Positions 48,519-56,665 of a stretch of DNA of 64,000 nt are shown one piece after another. Below the pieces are notes generated by a model that had not been told where the DNA came from, did not search any database, and saw nothing but the letters and a program-made list of their open reading frames with translations. This stretch comes from JBBIWA01 sp037439425 (GTDB lineage: Bacteria > Acidobacteriota > Blastocatellia > RBC074). Made by a program: the position numbers and the translations under genes. The DNA lies in NCBI GenBank assembly GCA_037439425.1, contig JBBIWA010000005.1:62001-126000 (forward strand). The letters run 5' to 3'. Positions within the stretch are counted from its first letter, which is position 1. Each line of letters opens with the position of its first letter.

Positions 48519-49222
48519 AGATTGCCATCATTGGTTACGGTAAGATGGGGAAACTGGTTGAACAAGTCGCCGCGGCGCGCGGCCACGAGGTGGTGGCGCG
48601 CTTCGATATTGACAATAACGAAGGCGGCGCAGGTTTGACTGCAGAAAGTCTATCAGGCGTTGCGGCAGCCATCGAGTTTTCCACGCCTGAGGCGGTAATT
48701 CACAATCTGCGCCGGGTAATTGCGCTGGGCGTGCCTGCCGTGGTTGGGACAACTGGCTGGTATGAGCACCTTGATGAGATCAAGGCGCTTGTCAAGGAGC
48801 ACAATGGCGCGTTGGTTTATAGCGCTAACTTCTCGGTCGGCATGAACCTCTTCTTCAAGATCGTGCGTTATGCGGCTGAACTATTTGCCCAATTTGCAGA
48901 GTACGATCCGTTTCTGGTCGAGCATCATCATAAATTCAAAAAAGACGCGCCATCGGGCACCGCGCTGGTGATTGAACGATTGCTGCGCGAAAGCTATGGT
49001 GAGCTGGCGCCCCACGCGCTCAGCATCCGCGCCGGTTACGCGCCGGGCACGCACGAGCTTGGTTTTGATTCGGAGGCTGATACTATTGTGCTCTCCCACA
49101 CGGCGCGCAGCCGGCAGGGCTTTGCGCTCGGAGCGGTCTTTGCCGCCGAGCAGATTGTCAGCCGTCGCGGTATTTACGAGTTTTCGGAACTACTTTTTGG
49201 GAAAGAACCAAACCCCGGTTGA
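48515..49222 (+). CDS. dapB: 4-hydroxy-tetrahydrodipicolinate reductase
   Basis: 235 residues; NAD(P)H-dependent reductase of the diaminopimelate pathway. The Rossmann motif is IAIIGYGKMGKLVE. The catalytic region reads VEHHHKFKKDAPSGTALVIE, with His-His and Lys as in the family. It starts at an ATGA overlap with lysC, showing translational coupling. It is a little shorter than E. coli DapB (~273). Confidence 0.93.
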   Translation: MKIAIIGYGKMGKLVEQVAAARGHEVVARFDIDNNEGGAGLTAESLSGVAAAIEFSTPEAVIHNLRRVIALGVPAVVGTTGWYEHLDEIKALVKEHNGALVYSANFSVGMNLFFKIVRYAAELFAQFAEYDPFLVEHHHKFKKDAPSGTALVIERLLRESYGELAPHALSIRAGYAPGTHELGFDSEADTIVLSHTARSRQGFALGAVFAAEQIVSRRGIYEFSELLFGKEPNPG

Positions 49223-49271
49223 GAAGGATTATTCCCCTCGCTCGAGCGACGCGGGAGAAACAATGGGAATA

Positions 49272-49335
49272 AACCACGAAGCTCACGAAGAACACATCTT
49301 CTCATTCTTCGTGCTCTTCGTGTCCTTCGTGGTTC
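49272..49335. terminator. Long stem-loop after dapB
   Basis: AACCACGAAGCTCACGAAGA and CTCTTCGTGTCCTTCGTGGTT pair over ~24 bp with few mismatches, starting ~50 bp after the dapB stop. The 3' flank is CATTTTC. It could terminate or attenuate transcription into dapA, or be a dispersed inverted-repeat element. Confidence 0.4.
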
Positions 49336-49343
49336 ATTTTCTG

Positions 49344-49851
49344 AGGAGTCGATTATGTCGTCCCAAACCCCGGGAGCGCACGCTTCTAGCGTGCTTGGTC
49401 TCTGGTAGCAGCTCGCTTAAGGGAAAGCTGCACGCCCGCAGGCGTGCCTGCCCAGGATTTTCCTCAGGAGTCGATTATGTCGTCCCGGACGACGCCCTGA
49501 AAGCAATGAAAATCCTCACGAGCGCACTTTTGCGAGCGTGCTCGGTCTCCAGCAATGACCTGCTTAACGAAGACGGGCACGCAAGGATGCGTGCGCTCCC
49601 AGGATCTTCCGAGGAGTCGTCCATGTCGTCCCGGACAACGCGGGAGAAACGATGAAAACCTGGGAGCGCACGCTTCTAGCGTGCCTGCTCTGAAGGCAAC
49701 CGCCAGCTTAACCAAGACAGGCACGCCTCCGGCGTGCGCACCCAGGGATTCTCCGCAGGAGTCGTTTGTGTCGTCATGGACGACGCCCTGAAAGCGATGA
49801 AAATCCATTGCGGGTGAGACGAGCGGCGTACCTAGGATCTTCAAAGGAGGC
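49344..49851 (+). repeat. Array of units resembling the dapA ribosome site and start
   Basis: AGGAGTCG(A/T)TT or TCGTCC followed by ATG/GTG and TCGTC occurs at 49344, 49466, 49612 and 49757. Each is preceded (from unit 2) by CCCAGGAT(T/C)TTCC-like text. The real dapA leader CCTAGGATCTTCAAAGGAGG fits the same pattern. Between them lie palindromes such as GCACGCTTCTAGCGTGC and GCACGCCTCCGGCGTGC. A related single unit is at ~5565. Confidence 0.75.
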
Positions 49852-49854
49852 TTT

Positions 49855-50772
49855 ATGGCAAATACGGATCAACTGCGCGGATGCGGAACCGCGCTGGTCA
49901 CTCCCTTTACTCAAAGCGGTGAGATTGACGAAGCGGCGCTGCGCCGCGTGATCGAACTTCAGATCGAAGGCGGCGTGGACTTTTTGGTCGCCTGCGGGAC
50001 GACTGGCGAAAGCGTGACGATGTCGGACGAGGAGCAAGCCCGCGTCGTCAAATTGACTATTGAAGCAGCAGCCGGACGCGTGCCGGTGGTTGCCGGGGCG
50101 GGTGGTTATAACACGCGCGAGGTGATCGAACGGATTCATCGCTATACCGAGCTGGGCGCGGATGCGATTCTTTCGGTCACGCCTTATTACAACAAGCCGA
50201 CGCAGGAAGGACTTTATCAACACTACTGCGCCATTGCGGAAGCGAGCCAATTGCCAATCATTCTTTACAACGTGCCGGGCCGCACGGGCTGCAACATGGA
50301 GCCAGCAACGGTAGCGCGGCTGGCCGAGCTTAAGAAGATCATCGGGACCAAAGAAGCTTCGGGCAACATATCGCAGATCGGTGAAATCGCGTCATTGGTT
50401 GATAGTTCGTTCAAGATCTTCGCGGGCGACGATAGCGTCGTTTTGCCAGTGGTTGCGCTCGGTGGCGTCGGCGTGATCTCAGTCGCATCGAATCTGGTGC
50501 CTAGGCGTGTGAGCGATCTGGCGCATGCCTGTCTCGCAGGACGTTTTGAAGAAGCCCGAGCGCTCAATCGCGAGCTGACGCCACTCTTCAAAGTGCTGTT
50601 CATTGAAAGCAATCCGATTCCGATCAAGGCGGCCATGGCAATGAACGGTATGATCGAAGAAGTCTATCGCCTGCCGCTGGTGCCGCCGAGCGAAGCCAGC
50701 AGAGCGAAGTTGAAGCAGGTGCTCCTCTCAATGGGGATCCTCACAGAAGCGGCACGCCAGGCCGGGAGTTAA
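49855..50772 (+). CDS. dapA: 4-hydroxy-tetrahydrodipicolinate synthase
   Basis: 305 residues; condenses pyruvate with aspartate semialdehyde. The Schiff-base Lys166 is in IIGTKEASG, Tyr138 in ILYNVPGRTG, Arg143 next to it, and the VACGTTGES turn is at 46-53. An AAAGGAGG site is 5 bp upstream. Follows dapB after the repeat array and precedes dapD by 25 bp. Confidence 0.96.
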   Translation: MANTDQLRGCGTALVTPFTQSGEIDEAALRRVIELQIEGGVDFLVACGTTGESVTMSDEEQARVVKLTIEAAAGRVPVVAGAGGYNTREVIERIHRYTELGADAILSVTPYYNKPTQEGLYQHYCAIAEASQLPIILYNVPGRTGCNMEPATVARLAELKKIIGTKEASGNISQIGEIASLVDSSFKIFAGDDSVVLPVVALGGVGVISVASNLVPRRVSDLAHACLAGRFEEARALNRELTPLFKVLFIESNPIPIKAAMAMNGMIEEVYRLPLVPPSEASRAKLKQVLLSMGILTEAARQAGS

Positions 50773-50797
50773 CCCGATATTTGAGATTCACCGATCC

Positions 50798-51658
50798 ATG
50801 GACTCAATGACTGCCAGTTTAGAGACTCGTATCGAATCATTTTTCGCTCTGCCAACCGCAGAACTTACTGCGGAGAAGCGGCAAGAGGCTTTAACTCTCT
50901 TTGACGAATTCAAGCGCGCGCTCAACCGTGGCGAAGTGCGCGCTGCTAGCCGCAACGCCGATGGGCAATGGGTTACGCATCAGTGGGTCAAGCGCGGTAT
51001 TCTGCTTGGCTTTCGTCTGGGCGCCATCAAAGACTATTCGCTCAATGAGAACTTCCGCTTCTTCGACAAAGACACTTATCCACTCAAACGACTGCGCGAA
51101 GCTGACGGCGTGCGGATAGTGCCGGGTGGGTCTTCGGTGCGTGATGGTGTGTATCTGGGGCAAGGCGTCACGATCATGCCCCCAGCTTACATCAATGTTG
51201 GCGCGTTTGTAGGTGATGGGACGATGATAGACTCACACGCGCTGGTGGGATCGTGCGCGCAACTTGGGAAGCGTTGTCACCTCAGCGCTGCGGCGCAGAT
51301 CGGCGGTGTGCTTGAGCCGGTAGGGGCACTGCCGGTGATCATCGAAGACGAAGTCCTGGTTGGCGGCAATTGCGGAGTCTACGAAGGGGCCATCGTGCGC
51401 GAGCGCGCGATCCTGGCAGCAGGCGTGATTCTCACTGGCTCAACCCCAGTCTATGATGCAGTGCGCGGTGAAATCTATCGACGTAGCGAAGACAGACCAC
51501 TAGAGATCCCCGCGGGCGCAGTGGTCGTCCCGGGCTCGCGAGCGATAAACATCGGGCCGGCGAAGGAGTGGGGGCTTTCAATCTACACGCCAATCATTGT
51601 CAAGTACCGCGACGAAAAGACCGAGGCTTCGGTTAGGCTAGAGGAATTCTTGCGCTAA
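50798..51658 (+). CDS. dapD: Tetrahydrodipicolinate N-succinyltransferase
   Basis: 286 residues; transfers succinyl from succinyl-CoA to the tetrahydrodipicolinate intermediate. A short helical N-terminal domain leads into a left-handed beta-helix of hexapeptide repeats (GVYLGQGVTIMPPAYINVGA, DGTMIDSHALVGSCAQLG, LVGGNCGVYEGAIV). The presence of dapD indicates the succinylase branch of DAP synthesis. Confidence 0.93.
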   Translation: MDSMTASLETRIESFFALPTAELTAEKRQEALTLFDEFKRALNRGEVRAASRNADGQWVTHQWVKRGILLGFRLGAIKDYSLNENFRFFDKDTYPLKRLREADGVRIVPGGSSVRDGVYLGQGVTIMPPAYINVGAFVGDGTMIDSHALVGSCAQLGKRCHLSAAAQIGGVLEPVGALPVIIEDEVLVGGNCGVYEGAIVRERAILAAGVILTGSTPVYDAVRGEIYRRSEDRPLEIPAGAVVVPGSRAINIGPAKEWGLSIYTPIIVKYRDEKTEASVRLEEFLR

Positions 51659-51802
51659 ACCTTAGGTCCAGATGTTTGGTTGACCATCGCTCGAACGGGG
51701 AAGCCAGAGGTCTGTACCGTCAGAGTTGGCATTTCTAGAACCAGCCGACTATAATCACCGCTCAAATCTGAGCCCGTTTTTGACCTGCGCGTCTGTGTCG
51801 CT

Positions 51803-52807
51803 ATGGATATCATTCAATTCACGCGCGAACTCATCGATATCGAATCCATCTCCTGGAACGAGGGCGCCATCTGCCGCTACGTGCGCGATTTCCTTGCCGA
51901 GGCGGGCTTCGAGGTGAGCATACAACCGGTGAGTGGAGACCGATTCAATATTCTCGCTCGCGTTGGCGACCCGCTGCTTACTTTTTCAACTCATCTCGAC
52001 ACGGTTCCCCCGTTTATTCCATCGAGCGAAGATGAGCAGAACATCTACGGGCGCGGGGCGTGCGACGCCAAAGGGATTATGGCGGCGCAAATCTTCGCGG
52101 CGCAGCAACTGCGCGATGAGGGGAGGCGCGACTTTGGCCTGCTTTTCGTTGTAGGTGAAGAGGACGGAAGCGACGGCGCGCGCGCGGCCAATACCATTCC
52201 CAATCGTAATCGCTACTTGATTGATGGCGAGCCGACCGAGAGTCATCAGGCTATCGCGAGTAAAGGGGCCTTGCGCATAATCATTGAGACGACTGGGCAA
52301 GCGGCTCACGGCGCTTATCCAGAGCTGGGCGAATCGGCCATTGAGAAGTTGCTCGATATCCTCAATGACATTCGGCAAATGGAACTACCCACGGACGACA
52401 GGTTGGGCGCCACCACTTACAACATCGGCACGATCAGTGGCGGGCGCAAGGCCAATGTGGTAGCTGACTTCGCCGCCAGCGAAGTGATGTTCCGCACGGT
52501 CACAGATCCCGAAGTCATTTTCGATCTGGTAGTCAAAGTAGTGGCTGGGCGCGGTGAGCTTAAGCGCGGCTTCTCAATTCGACCGGTTCGCCTGCGGACA
52601 GTTGAAGGCCTCCAGATCCCAACAAGCATTGTGCGCTTCGGAACGGACATCCCTTGCTTGACGAACTGGGGGGAACCGTTGCTGTTCGGCCCTGGCTCGA
52701 TTCATCACGCGCATACTGCGCATGAGCACATTAACAAAGCTGAGTTAAAGGGTGCAGTGGAGACTTATGCCCGCATGGCGCGAGTACTTCTTGACTCGCT
52801 TAACTAG
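51803..52807 (+). CDS. dapE: M20-family deacylase, probable succinyl-diaminopimelate desuccinylase
   Basis: 334 residues of the M20 di-zinc peptidase family. Metal ligands: His64 and Asp88 (STHLDTVPP with Asp66; GACDAKG), Glu119-Glu120 (VVGEEDGSDG), and near the end GSIHHAHTAHEHI. Position after dapD argues for DapE; acetylornithine or acetyl-lysine deacetylases are close relatives and cannot be excluded. 144 bp separate it from dapD. Confidence 0.8.
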   Translation: MDIIQFTRELIDIESISWNEGAICRYVRDFLAEAGFEVSIQPVSGDRFNILARVGDPLLTFSTHLDTVPPFIPSSEDEQNIYGRGACDAKGIMAAQIFAAQQLRDEGRRDFGLLFVVGEEDGSDGARAANTIPNRNRYLIDGEPTESHQAIASKGALRIIIETTGQAAHGAYPELGESAIEKLLDILNDIRQMELPTDDRLGATTYNIGTISGGRKANVVADFAASEVMFRTVTDPEVIFDLVVKVVAGRGELKRGFSIRPVRLRTVEGLQIPTSIVRFGTDIPCLTNWGEPLLFGPGSIHHAHTAHEHINKAELKGAVETYARMARVLLDSLN

Positions 52808-53150
52808 GGCGGTTTGCGATTGAGTGTCCGGCCATCTGTCAGCTGTTCACCGTCACGACACGGAAAGTTAGCCAGGAATCGTTTGTTACGCATACCGGCC
52901 ACTGGTCGCTGGCCTCTAGCGCCCGCAGCTCACATCAAGCAGGCGCAGCCTCAGAGCTGGCTGCGAAGGCAGTGGCCAGAGTTGCAGCGGTCAGGCTGCC
53001 AATCTTACGCGCTCATACCCTGCAGCGGCGCGCTCACTTTCCAAGTCGTGCGCTGTCAGTCTCGTTGCTTTCTTCCTGCCGGGAAGGGGTGGCTTAATCC
53101 CTCGGACACTGAGCTGCGCCCTCGCACTAATTACGGAGTCGAAGACAGTT
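52808..53150. other. Intergenic, nothing recognised
   Basis: About 340 bp. It contains CACTTTCCAAGTCGTGCG, resembling short text at 6208-6224, but no gene or clear structure. Confidence 0.4.
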
Positions 53151-53408
53151 ATGCCTACCGGAAAATTTACAGCTGAGCCTGACAGCCCTGAATACGTTGC
53201 TTCTGACTGGCTGATTACGATCCACAATGCCTTTCGAGATATTGACCATGCGATTGAGAAATCGCCCAATCCGCAAGAATTTATTGAACGGCTAAAAGAG
53301 AGGGTGCGGCGCGATTACGAACAGAATCGCGAAGAGATGGGCTGGAGTGAGCGCACCCGCGACATTGCAGAGCGCGCGCTTGAGATCGTTCTGCAAACCA
53401 GAAAATAG
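53151..53408 (+). CDS. Small hypothetical protein
   Basis: 85 residues, acidic-basic mixed and helical (NPQEFIERLKERVRRDYEQ, ERTRDIAERALEIVLQTRK). Composition is protein-like. The ribosome site GGAG is ~15 bp before ATG 53151, which is weak. It ends 7 bp before the converging cheR stop. No family recognised. Confidence 0.5.
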   Translation: MPTGKFTAEPDSPEYVASDWLITIHNAFRDIDHAIEKSPNPQEFIERLKERVRRDYEQNREEMGWSERTRDIAERALEIVLQTRK

Positions 53409-53415
53409 CGCTACC

Positions 53416-54279
53416 TCAGTGGGCGGATGAGATTCGGCGGAAGAATGAGGGGCAGTCCCTGACTGGCTTGAGGCGGGAATGCTCCACAAGTGAGGTCTCT
53501 GTCGGGGCCACCATCAAATATCCCCCTTCACGCAAAGCCCGGCTCAATCGTTCCACCATCTGCCGCACGGCGGCGCTGTGCAGATAAAGCAGCAGATTGG
53601 CGCAGACGATCAGATCGAAGCGATTGGAAACGCTTTTCCAGAAGACACCGTCCATCAAATTAGCGCGGCGGAAAGTCACAACGCGCCGCAGGTCAGGGAT
53701 GACAGTGTAATGTCCATCAAGCGGCGCATCCGGCGTGTTACCTGTATGCAGAAAGTATTGCGCGCGCGTTTGGGCAGCGACATGGCGCAACGCCGGGAGG
53801 TGGTAATGCGCCCGACTGGCCTCCAGTAACGCGCTGTTGCGTACATCCGTAGCGAAGATATCGGCCTCGATCTCGCTGCCTGATGGCCTCACCTGATCGA
53901 AAGCAATCGCAAGCGAATAGGCCTCTTCGCCCGTTGAAGAAGCGACGCTCCAGATGCGCGGCCGATGATCCTTGGACCGAGTTGAGTGGCTAGCATAGGT
54001 TGCAATCAACACGGGTAAGACTTCCCGGCGCAGGAAGTCAAACTGATGTGGCTCGCGGAAGAAGTAGGTTTCGCCGACAGCGGCTACCTCGACCAAAGCC
54101 AGTAGCTCGCTCTCGCTCGCCGCAGCTAGCTGACAGTACTCCTCAGGTGCGATATTCAATCGCCCAGCTTTACGGATCACTGCAGCACGGATCTTCTGGC
54201 GCATCGAAGGGCTAATTGCCCAGCCATAACGCTCTGCCACAGCTTCTTCGAGTTTTCTCAATGCTGAAGTTGGTTCCAC
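53416..54279 (-). CDS. cheR: CheR-type protein-glutamate methyltransferase
   Basis: 287 residues; an S-adenosylmethionine enzyme that methylates chemoreceptors or related signalling proteins. An N-terminal CheR helical domain ends with VGETYFFREPHQFDFL (about 68-83), a family hallmark. The SAM loop is VASSTGEEAYSLAIAF and is followed by EADIFATDV. FDLIVCANLLLYL is the motif IV region. No chemotaxis genes (cheA, cheB, cheY) are adjacent, so it may serve an alternative receptor system. Confidence 0.92.
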   Translation of the reverse strand: MEPTSALRKLEEAVAERYGWAISPSMRQKIRAAVIRKAGRLNIAPEEYCQLAAASESELLALVEVAAVGETYFFREPHQFDFLRREVLPVLIATYASHSTRSKDHRPRIWSVASSTGEEAYSLAIAFDQVRPSGSEIEADIFATDVRNSALLEASRAHYHLPALRHVAAQTRAQYFLHTGNTPDAPLDGHYTVIPDLRRVVTFRRANLMDGVFWKSVSNRFDLIVCANLLLYLHSAAVRQMVERLSRALREGGYLMVAPTETSLVEHSRLKPVRDCPSFFRRISSAH

Positions 54280-54282
54280 TTG

Positions 54283-54366
54283 CGAATTTCGGACTCGGGA
54301 ATTGCGGACTCAGGAATTGCGAATTTCGGACTCGGGAATTTCAATTCGCAATTCGAAATTCGCCAT
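54283..54366. repeat. GAATTTCGGACTCGGGAATT repeat cluster
   Basis: Short alternating units AATTTCGGACTCGGG, AATTGCGGACTCAGG and TTCAATTCGCAATTCGAAATT fill the gap between cheR and moaC. Same family as elements at 5645, 28575, 40183 and 62070. Confidence 0.8.
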
Positions 54367-54370
54367 TCAT

Positions 54371-54916
54371 TCACTGATTGCTCGCCCCGGGCTTCTCGGC
54401 TCTGCTCCTTCTCCACTCTCCTGATTGCCCGCCGCTTTTTCGTTCGAGGCGGATCTCAGTGATGCTCATCCCACGATCAATAGCCTTGCACATATCGTAA
54501 AGCGTGAGGGCCGCGACTGAGACGGCAGTGAGAGCTTCCATCTCAACACCAGTCTGGGCGCTGGTTGAAGCCGTAGCTGTGATCCGCGCGCCACCCTCAT
54601 CAAGTTCAACCTGAACGTCTGCATGTGAAAGCGGCAGCGTGTGGCACAGCGGAATCAATTCTGCTGTCCGTTTCGCAGCCATAATCCCTGCCAGTCGCGC
54701 CGTCTCCAGTGGATCTCCTTTCGGCGTGCGTCGCTCGCGGATCGCCGCTACCGTAGCTGGGGACATGGCCACATACCCACTAGCTTCAGCCGTCCGCGCC
54801 GTGACCGGCTTGGCGCCGACATCAACCATGCGGATGCGGCCTTCCTCATCGAGGTGCGAAAGTTGAGACTGACTCTTCTTGGCCATCCAGGTGCCCAGCC
54901 GATGTGCGCTTATCAT
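54371..54916 (-). CDS. moaC: Cyclic pyranopterin monophosphate synthase (MoaC)
   Basis: Molybdenum-cofactor biosynthesis, second half of the GTP-to-cPMP conversion. Family motifs: MVDVGAKPVTARTA, GIMAAKRTAELIPLCHTLPL, and GVEMEALTAVSVAALTLYDM followed by CKAID, with the catalytic Asp and Lys in LYDMCKA. The ATG at 54916 overlaps the moeA stop as TAATG, implying coupling; ATG 54886 (MAKKSQSQLSHLD) is an alternative that fits the family N-terminus better. Confidence 0.93.
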   Translation of the reverse strand: MISAHRLGTWMAKKSQSQLSHLDEEGRIRMVDVGAKPVTARTAEASGYVAMSPATVAAIRERRTPKGDPLETARLAGIMAAKRTAELIPLCHTLPLSHADVQVELDEGGARITATASTSAQTGVEMEALTAVSVAALTLYDMCKAIDRGMSITEIRLERKSGGQSGEWRRSRAEKPGASNQ

Positions 54917-56130
54917 TAAGCGCGCAATGAAATGACTTCAACCAATTCACCTGCCTCCAGGCTCTTTCGATCTTCAGGAATAACGATTAAAGCATCCGCG
55001 CGCATAAAAGCTACCAGATCAGATGAACCGGTCCATTTCAGCGGCTCCGCTTCAGCGCGCCCCTGGCGAATCACCAGTTGCGCGGGCTGATGACTGCGAC
55101 GCGGCGGCGCGCCTTTGACTGAACGAGTGAGATAAGCTTGCGCGCGCGGCAGATGAAGCTCTCTGGCTCCCTGCATCTTCAGCAGTACGGGCCGGGCGAA
55201 GATATGAAACGAGACGGCGACTGAAACCGGATTGCCAGGCAGACCAAAAATCACTGTCTTGCCCAAACGCGCAAAGACCGTCGGCTTGCCCGGATGCATC
55301 GCCACTGTCTCGACCAAAATTTCCGCGCCCAGCTCACGCAGCACTGGCTTGACCAGATCATAATCACCCATCGAGACGCCGCCCGAAAGCATCACGACAT
55401 CTGCTGCGGTTGCGGCTTGCGCGATGGCCTGGCGCGTAGCCTCGAAATCATCGCGCACAATCTCGGCGTTCAACACCTCAGCGCCAGCGGCTGCTGCATA
55501 TCCGCCCAGCGAGTAGGTGTTTGAATTGCGGATTTGCGAGAGGCCGGGCTTCTGTGTCACCTCGACTAACTCGCTTCCGGTCGAAAGCAGTGCCAGACGC
55601 GGGCGACACGAAACAGTAACGCGCGCGTACCCGAAGCTGGCCAGCACCGCTGCCACAGCCGGGGTGATACGTTCGCCAGAGGTGACCATTACTTCTCCGG
55701 CGCGCGCTTCGAGGCCACGCGGAGTGATGAACTGGCCTGGTTTTACTGCTTCAGTAACTTCAATCTCGCCTTGCCCCAGCACCCGAATGACTTCGATCTT
55801 CTGGACCGCATCTGCGCCCACGGGCACTGGCGCACCGGTCATGATGCGCACAGCCTGGCCGGGCGCGACGCTCCCGCTGAAGGCGCGCCCGGCCGCTGCT
55901 TGGCCAATTTCTCGCAGCCGCACGGGGCGCTCTGCGCTGGCTCCTTCCACATCTGCGGCGCGCACAGCGTAACCGTCCATGCGTGCGCGATCGAAGGGCG
56001 GTAGATCAATGTCAGAGACCGCTTCAGAGCGCAGCACCCGTCCGGCGGCCTCACTGAGGGACACCTCTTCTGCAGCAAGTTGCGGGGTGTGATCCAGAAT
56101 CAGGTTGAGCGCATCTTCGATCAACAGCAT
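54916..56130 (-). CDS. moeA: Molybdopterin molybdenumtransferase (MoeA)
   Basis: 404 residues; inserts molybdate into molybdopterin. Motifs: DLPPFDRARMDGYAV near the N-terminus, PVPVGADAVQKIE, STGSELVE, MLSGGVSMGDYD and FGLPGNPVSVAVSF. All four domains seem present. Cotranscribed with moaC. An intrinsic-terminator-like hairpin (56162-56196) lies ~30 bp upstream of its start. Confidence 0.95.
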   Translation of the reverse strand: MLLIEDALNLILDHTPQLAAEEVSLSEAAGRVLRSEAVSDIDLPPFDRARMDGYAVRAADVEGASAERPVRLREIGQAAAGRAFSGSVAPGQAVRIMTGAPVPVGADAVQKIEVIRVLGQGEIEVTEAVKPGQFITPRGLEARAGEVMVTSGERITPAVAAVLASFGYARVTVSCRPRLALLSTGSELVEVTQKPGLSQIRNSNTYSLGGYAAAAGAEVLNAEIVRDDFEATRQAIAQAATAADVVMLSGGVSMGDYDLVKPVLRELGAEILVETVAMHPGKPTVFARLGKTVIFGLPGNPVSVAVSFHIFARPVLLKMQGARELHLPRAQAYLTRSVKGAPPRRSHQPAQLVIRQGRAEAEPLKWTGSSDLVAFMRADALIVIPEDRKSLEAGELVEVISLRA

Positions 56131-56161
56131 AACTGCAACTTGTCTTAGCTCTCTAGTTGAA

Positions 56162-56196
56162 AGATAGAAAAGCCGCCCGGTAAAAGGCGAGCGGCT
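56162..56196 (-). terminator. Terminator-like hairpin just upstream of moeA
   Basis: On the minus strand AGCCGC (56191-56196) pairs with GCGGCT (56171-56176), extended by CGCC/GG, and is followed by TTTTCT. It is oriented like moeA and lies in its leader, so it is either the end of an upstream transcript or an attenuator. I do not see a molybdenum-cofactor aptamer. Confidence 0.45.
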
Positions 56197-56431
56197 CGAA
56201 CTGGAAAGTGGCTAAAACCGAGTGCTGAACGATCCTGCTCAAATGGGGGCGGAGCCGAGAAAATTCAAGCTCTCGCTTCTTAAGGCGACAATCTCACTAC
56301 CTACACCTGCCTGCTAATATAGCTGGTGAACTACTAACAGCTTTCAGCTCCCCACTCAGAGCGGTGAGATTACACCAAAGAGGAGCAGCCATGCAAGTGC
56401 CGCGCGAAAGGGCAGTCCAAATGAAAACCCC

Positions 56432-56650
56432 TTGCCTGATCATTGCCAGCATTGTTCGCAGTGTGGCCAGAGAGTACGCAAAATGCTTGATGAGCGAAAA
56501 CACCAGTGTGACAATTGTGGATTGGGAGCGCATCGCGACCACAACTCGGCGATAGCTATTAAAGGCCCGGGCGGGCTTTTGAGGGATGGTTGGGGATCAC
56601 GCGAAGGGAGAATCTCCACACAGCCGTCAGGCTCGGGTGGAGAGCATCAA
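56432..56650 (+). pseudogene. TnpB (IS200/IS605-type) C-terminal remnant
   Basis: Only the zinc-ribbon end of a TnpB remains: HCQHCSQCGQ, RKHQCDNCG, then GAHRDHNSAIAIK. These are the CxxC...CxxC ribbon and the final catalytic-Asp motif of the RuvC-like nuclease. The start of TnpB and the TnpA transposase are missing. The frame continues without a stop into the lipoprotein gene that follows. Confidence 0.8.
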
Positions 56651-56665
56651 CATCGAGGATGGAGA

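Larger units (their letters stand above)
49223..49854. other. Repeat array between dapB and dapA
   Basis: About 630 bp inside what is otherwise one pathway operon. It starts with a long hairpin (49272-49335) and then carries several imperfect ~122-146 bp units, described separately. No ordinary gene is supported. Confidence 0.7.

Noticed and set aside
48972..49655. 227-codon plus-strand frame overlapping the dapB end and repeat array
   Set aside because: Its first part is dapB in the wrong frame and the rest is repeat text; only the micro-frames with their own ribosome sites are worth attention.
56200..56350. Molybdenum-cofactor riboswitch upstream of moeA
   Set aside because: A hairpin with a T run is present, but I could not find the conserved aptamer blocks, so only a terminator is annotated.
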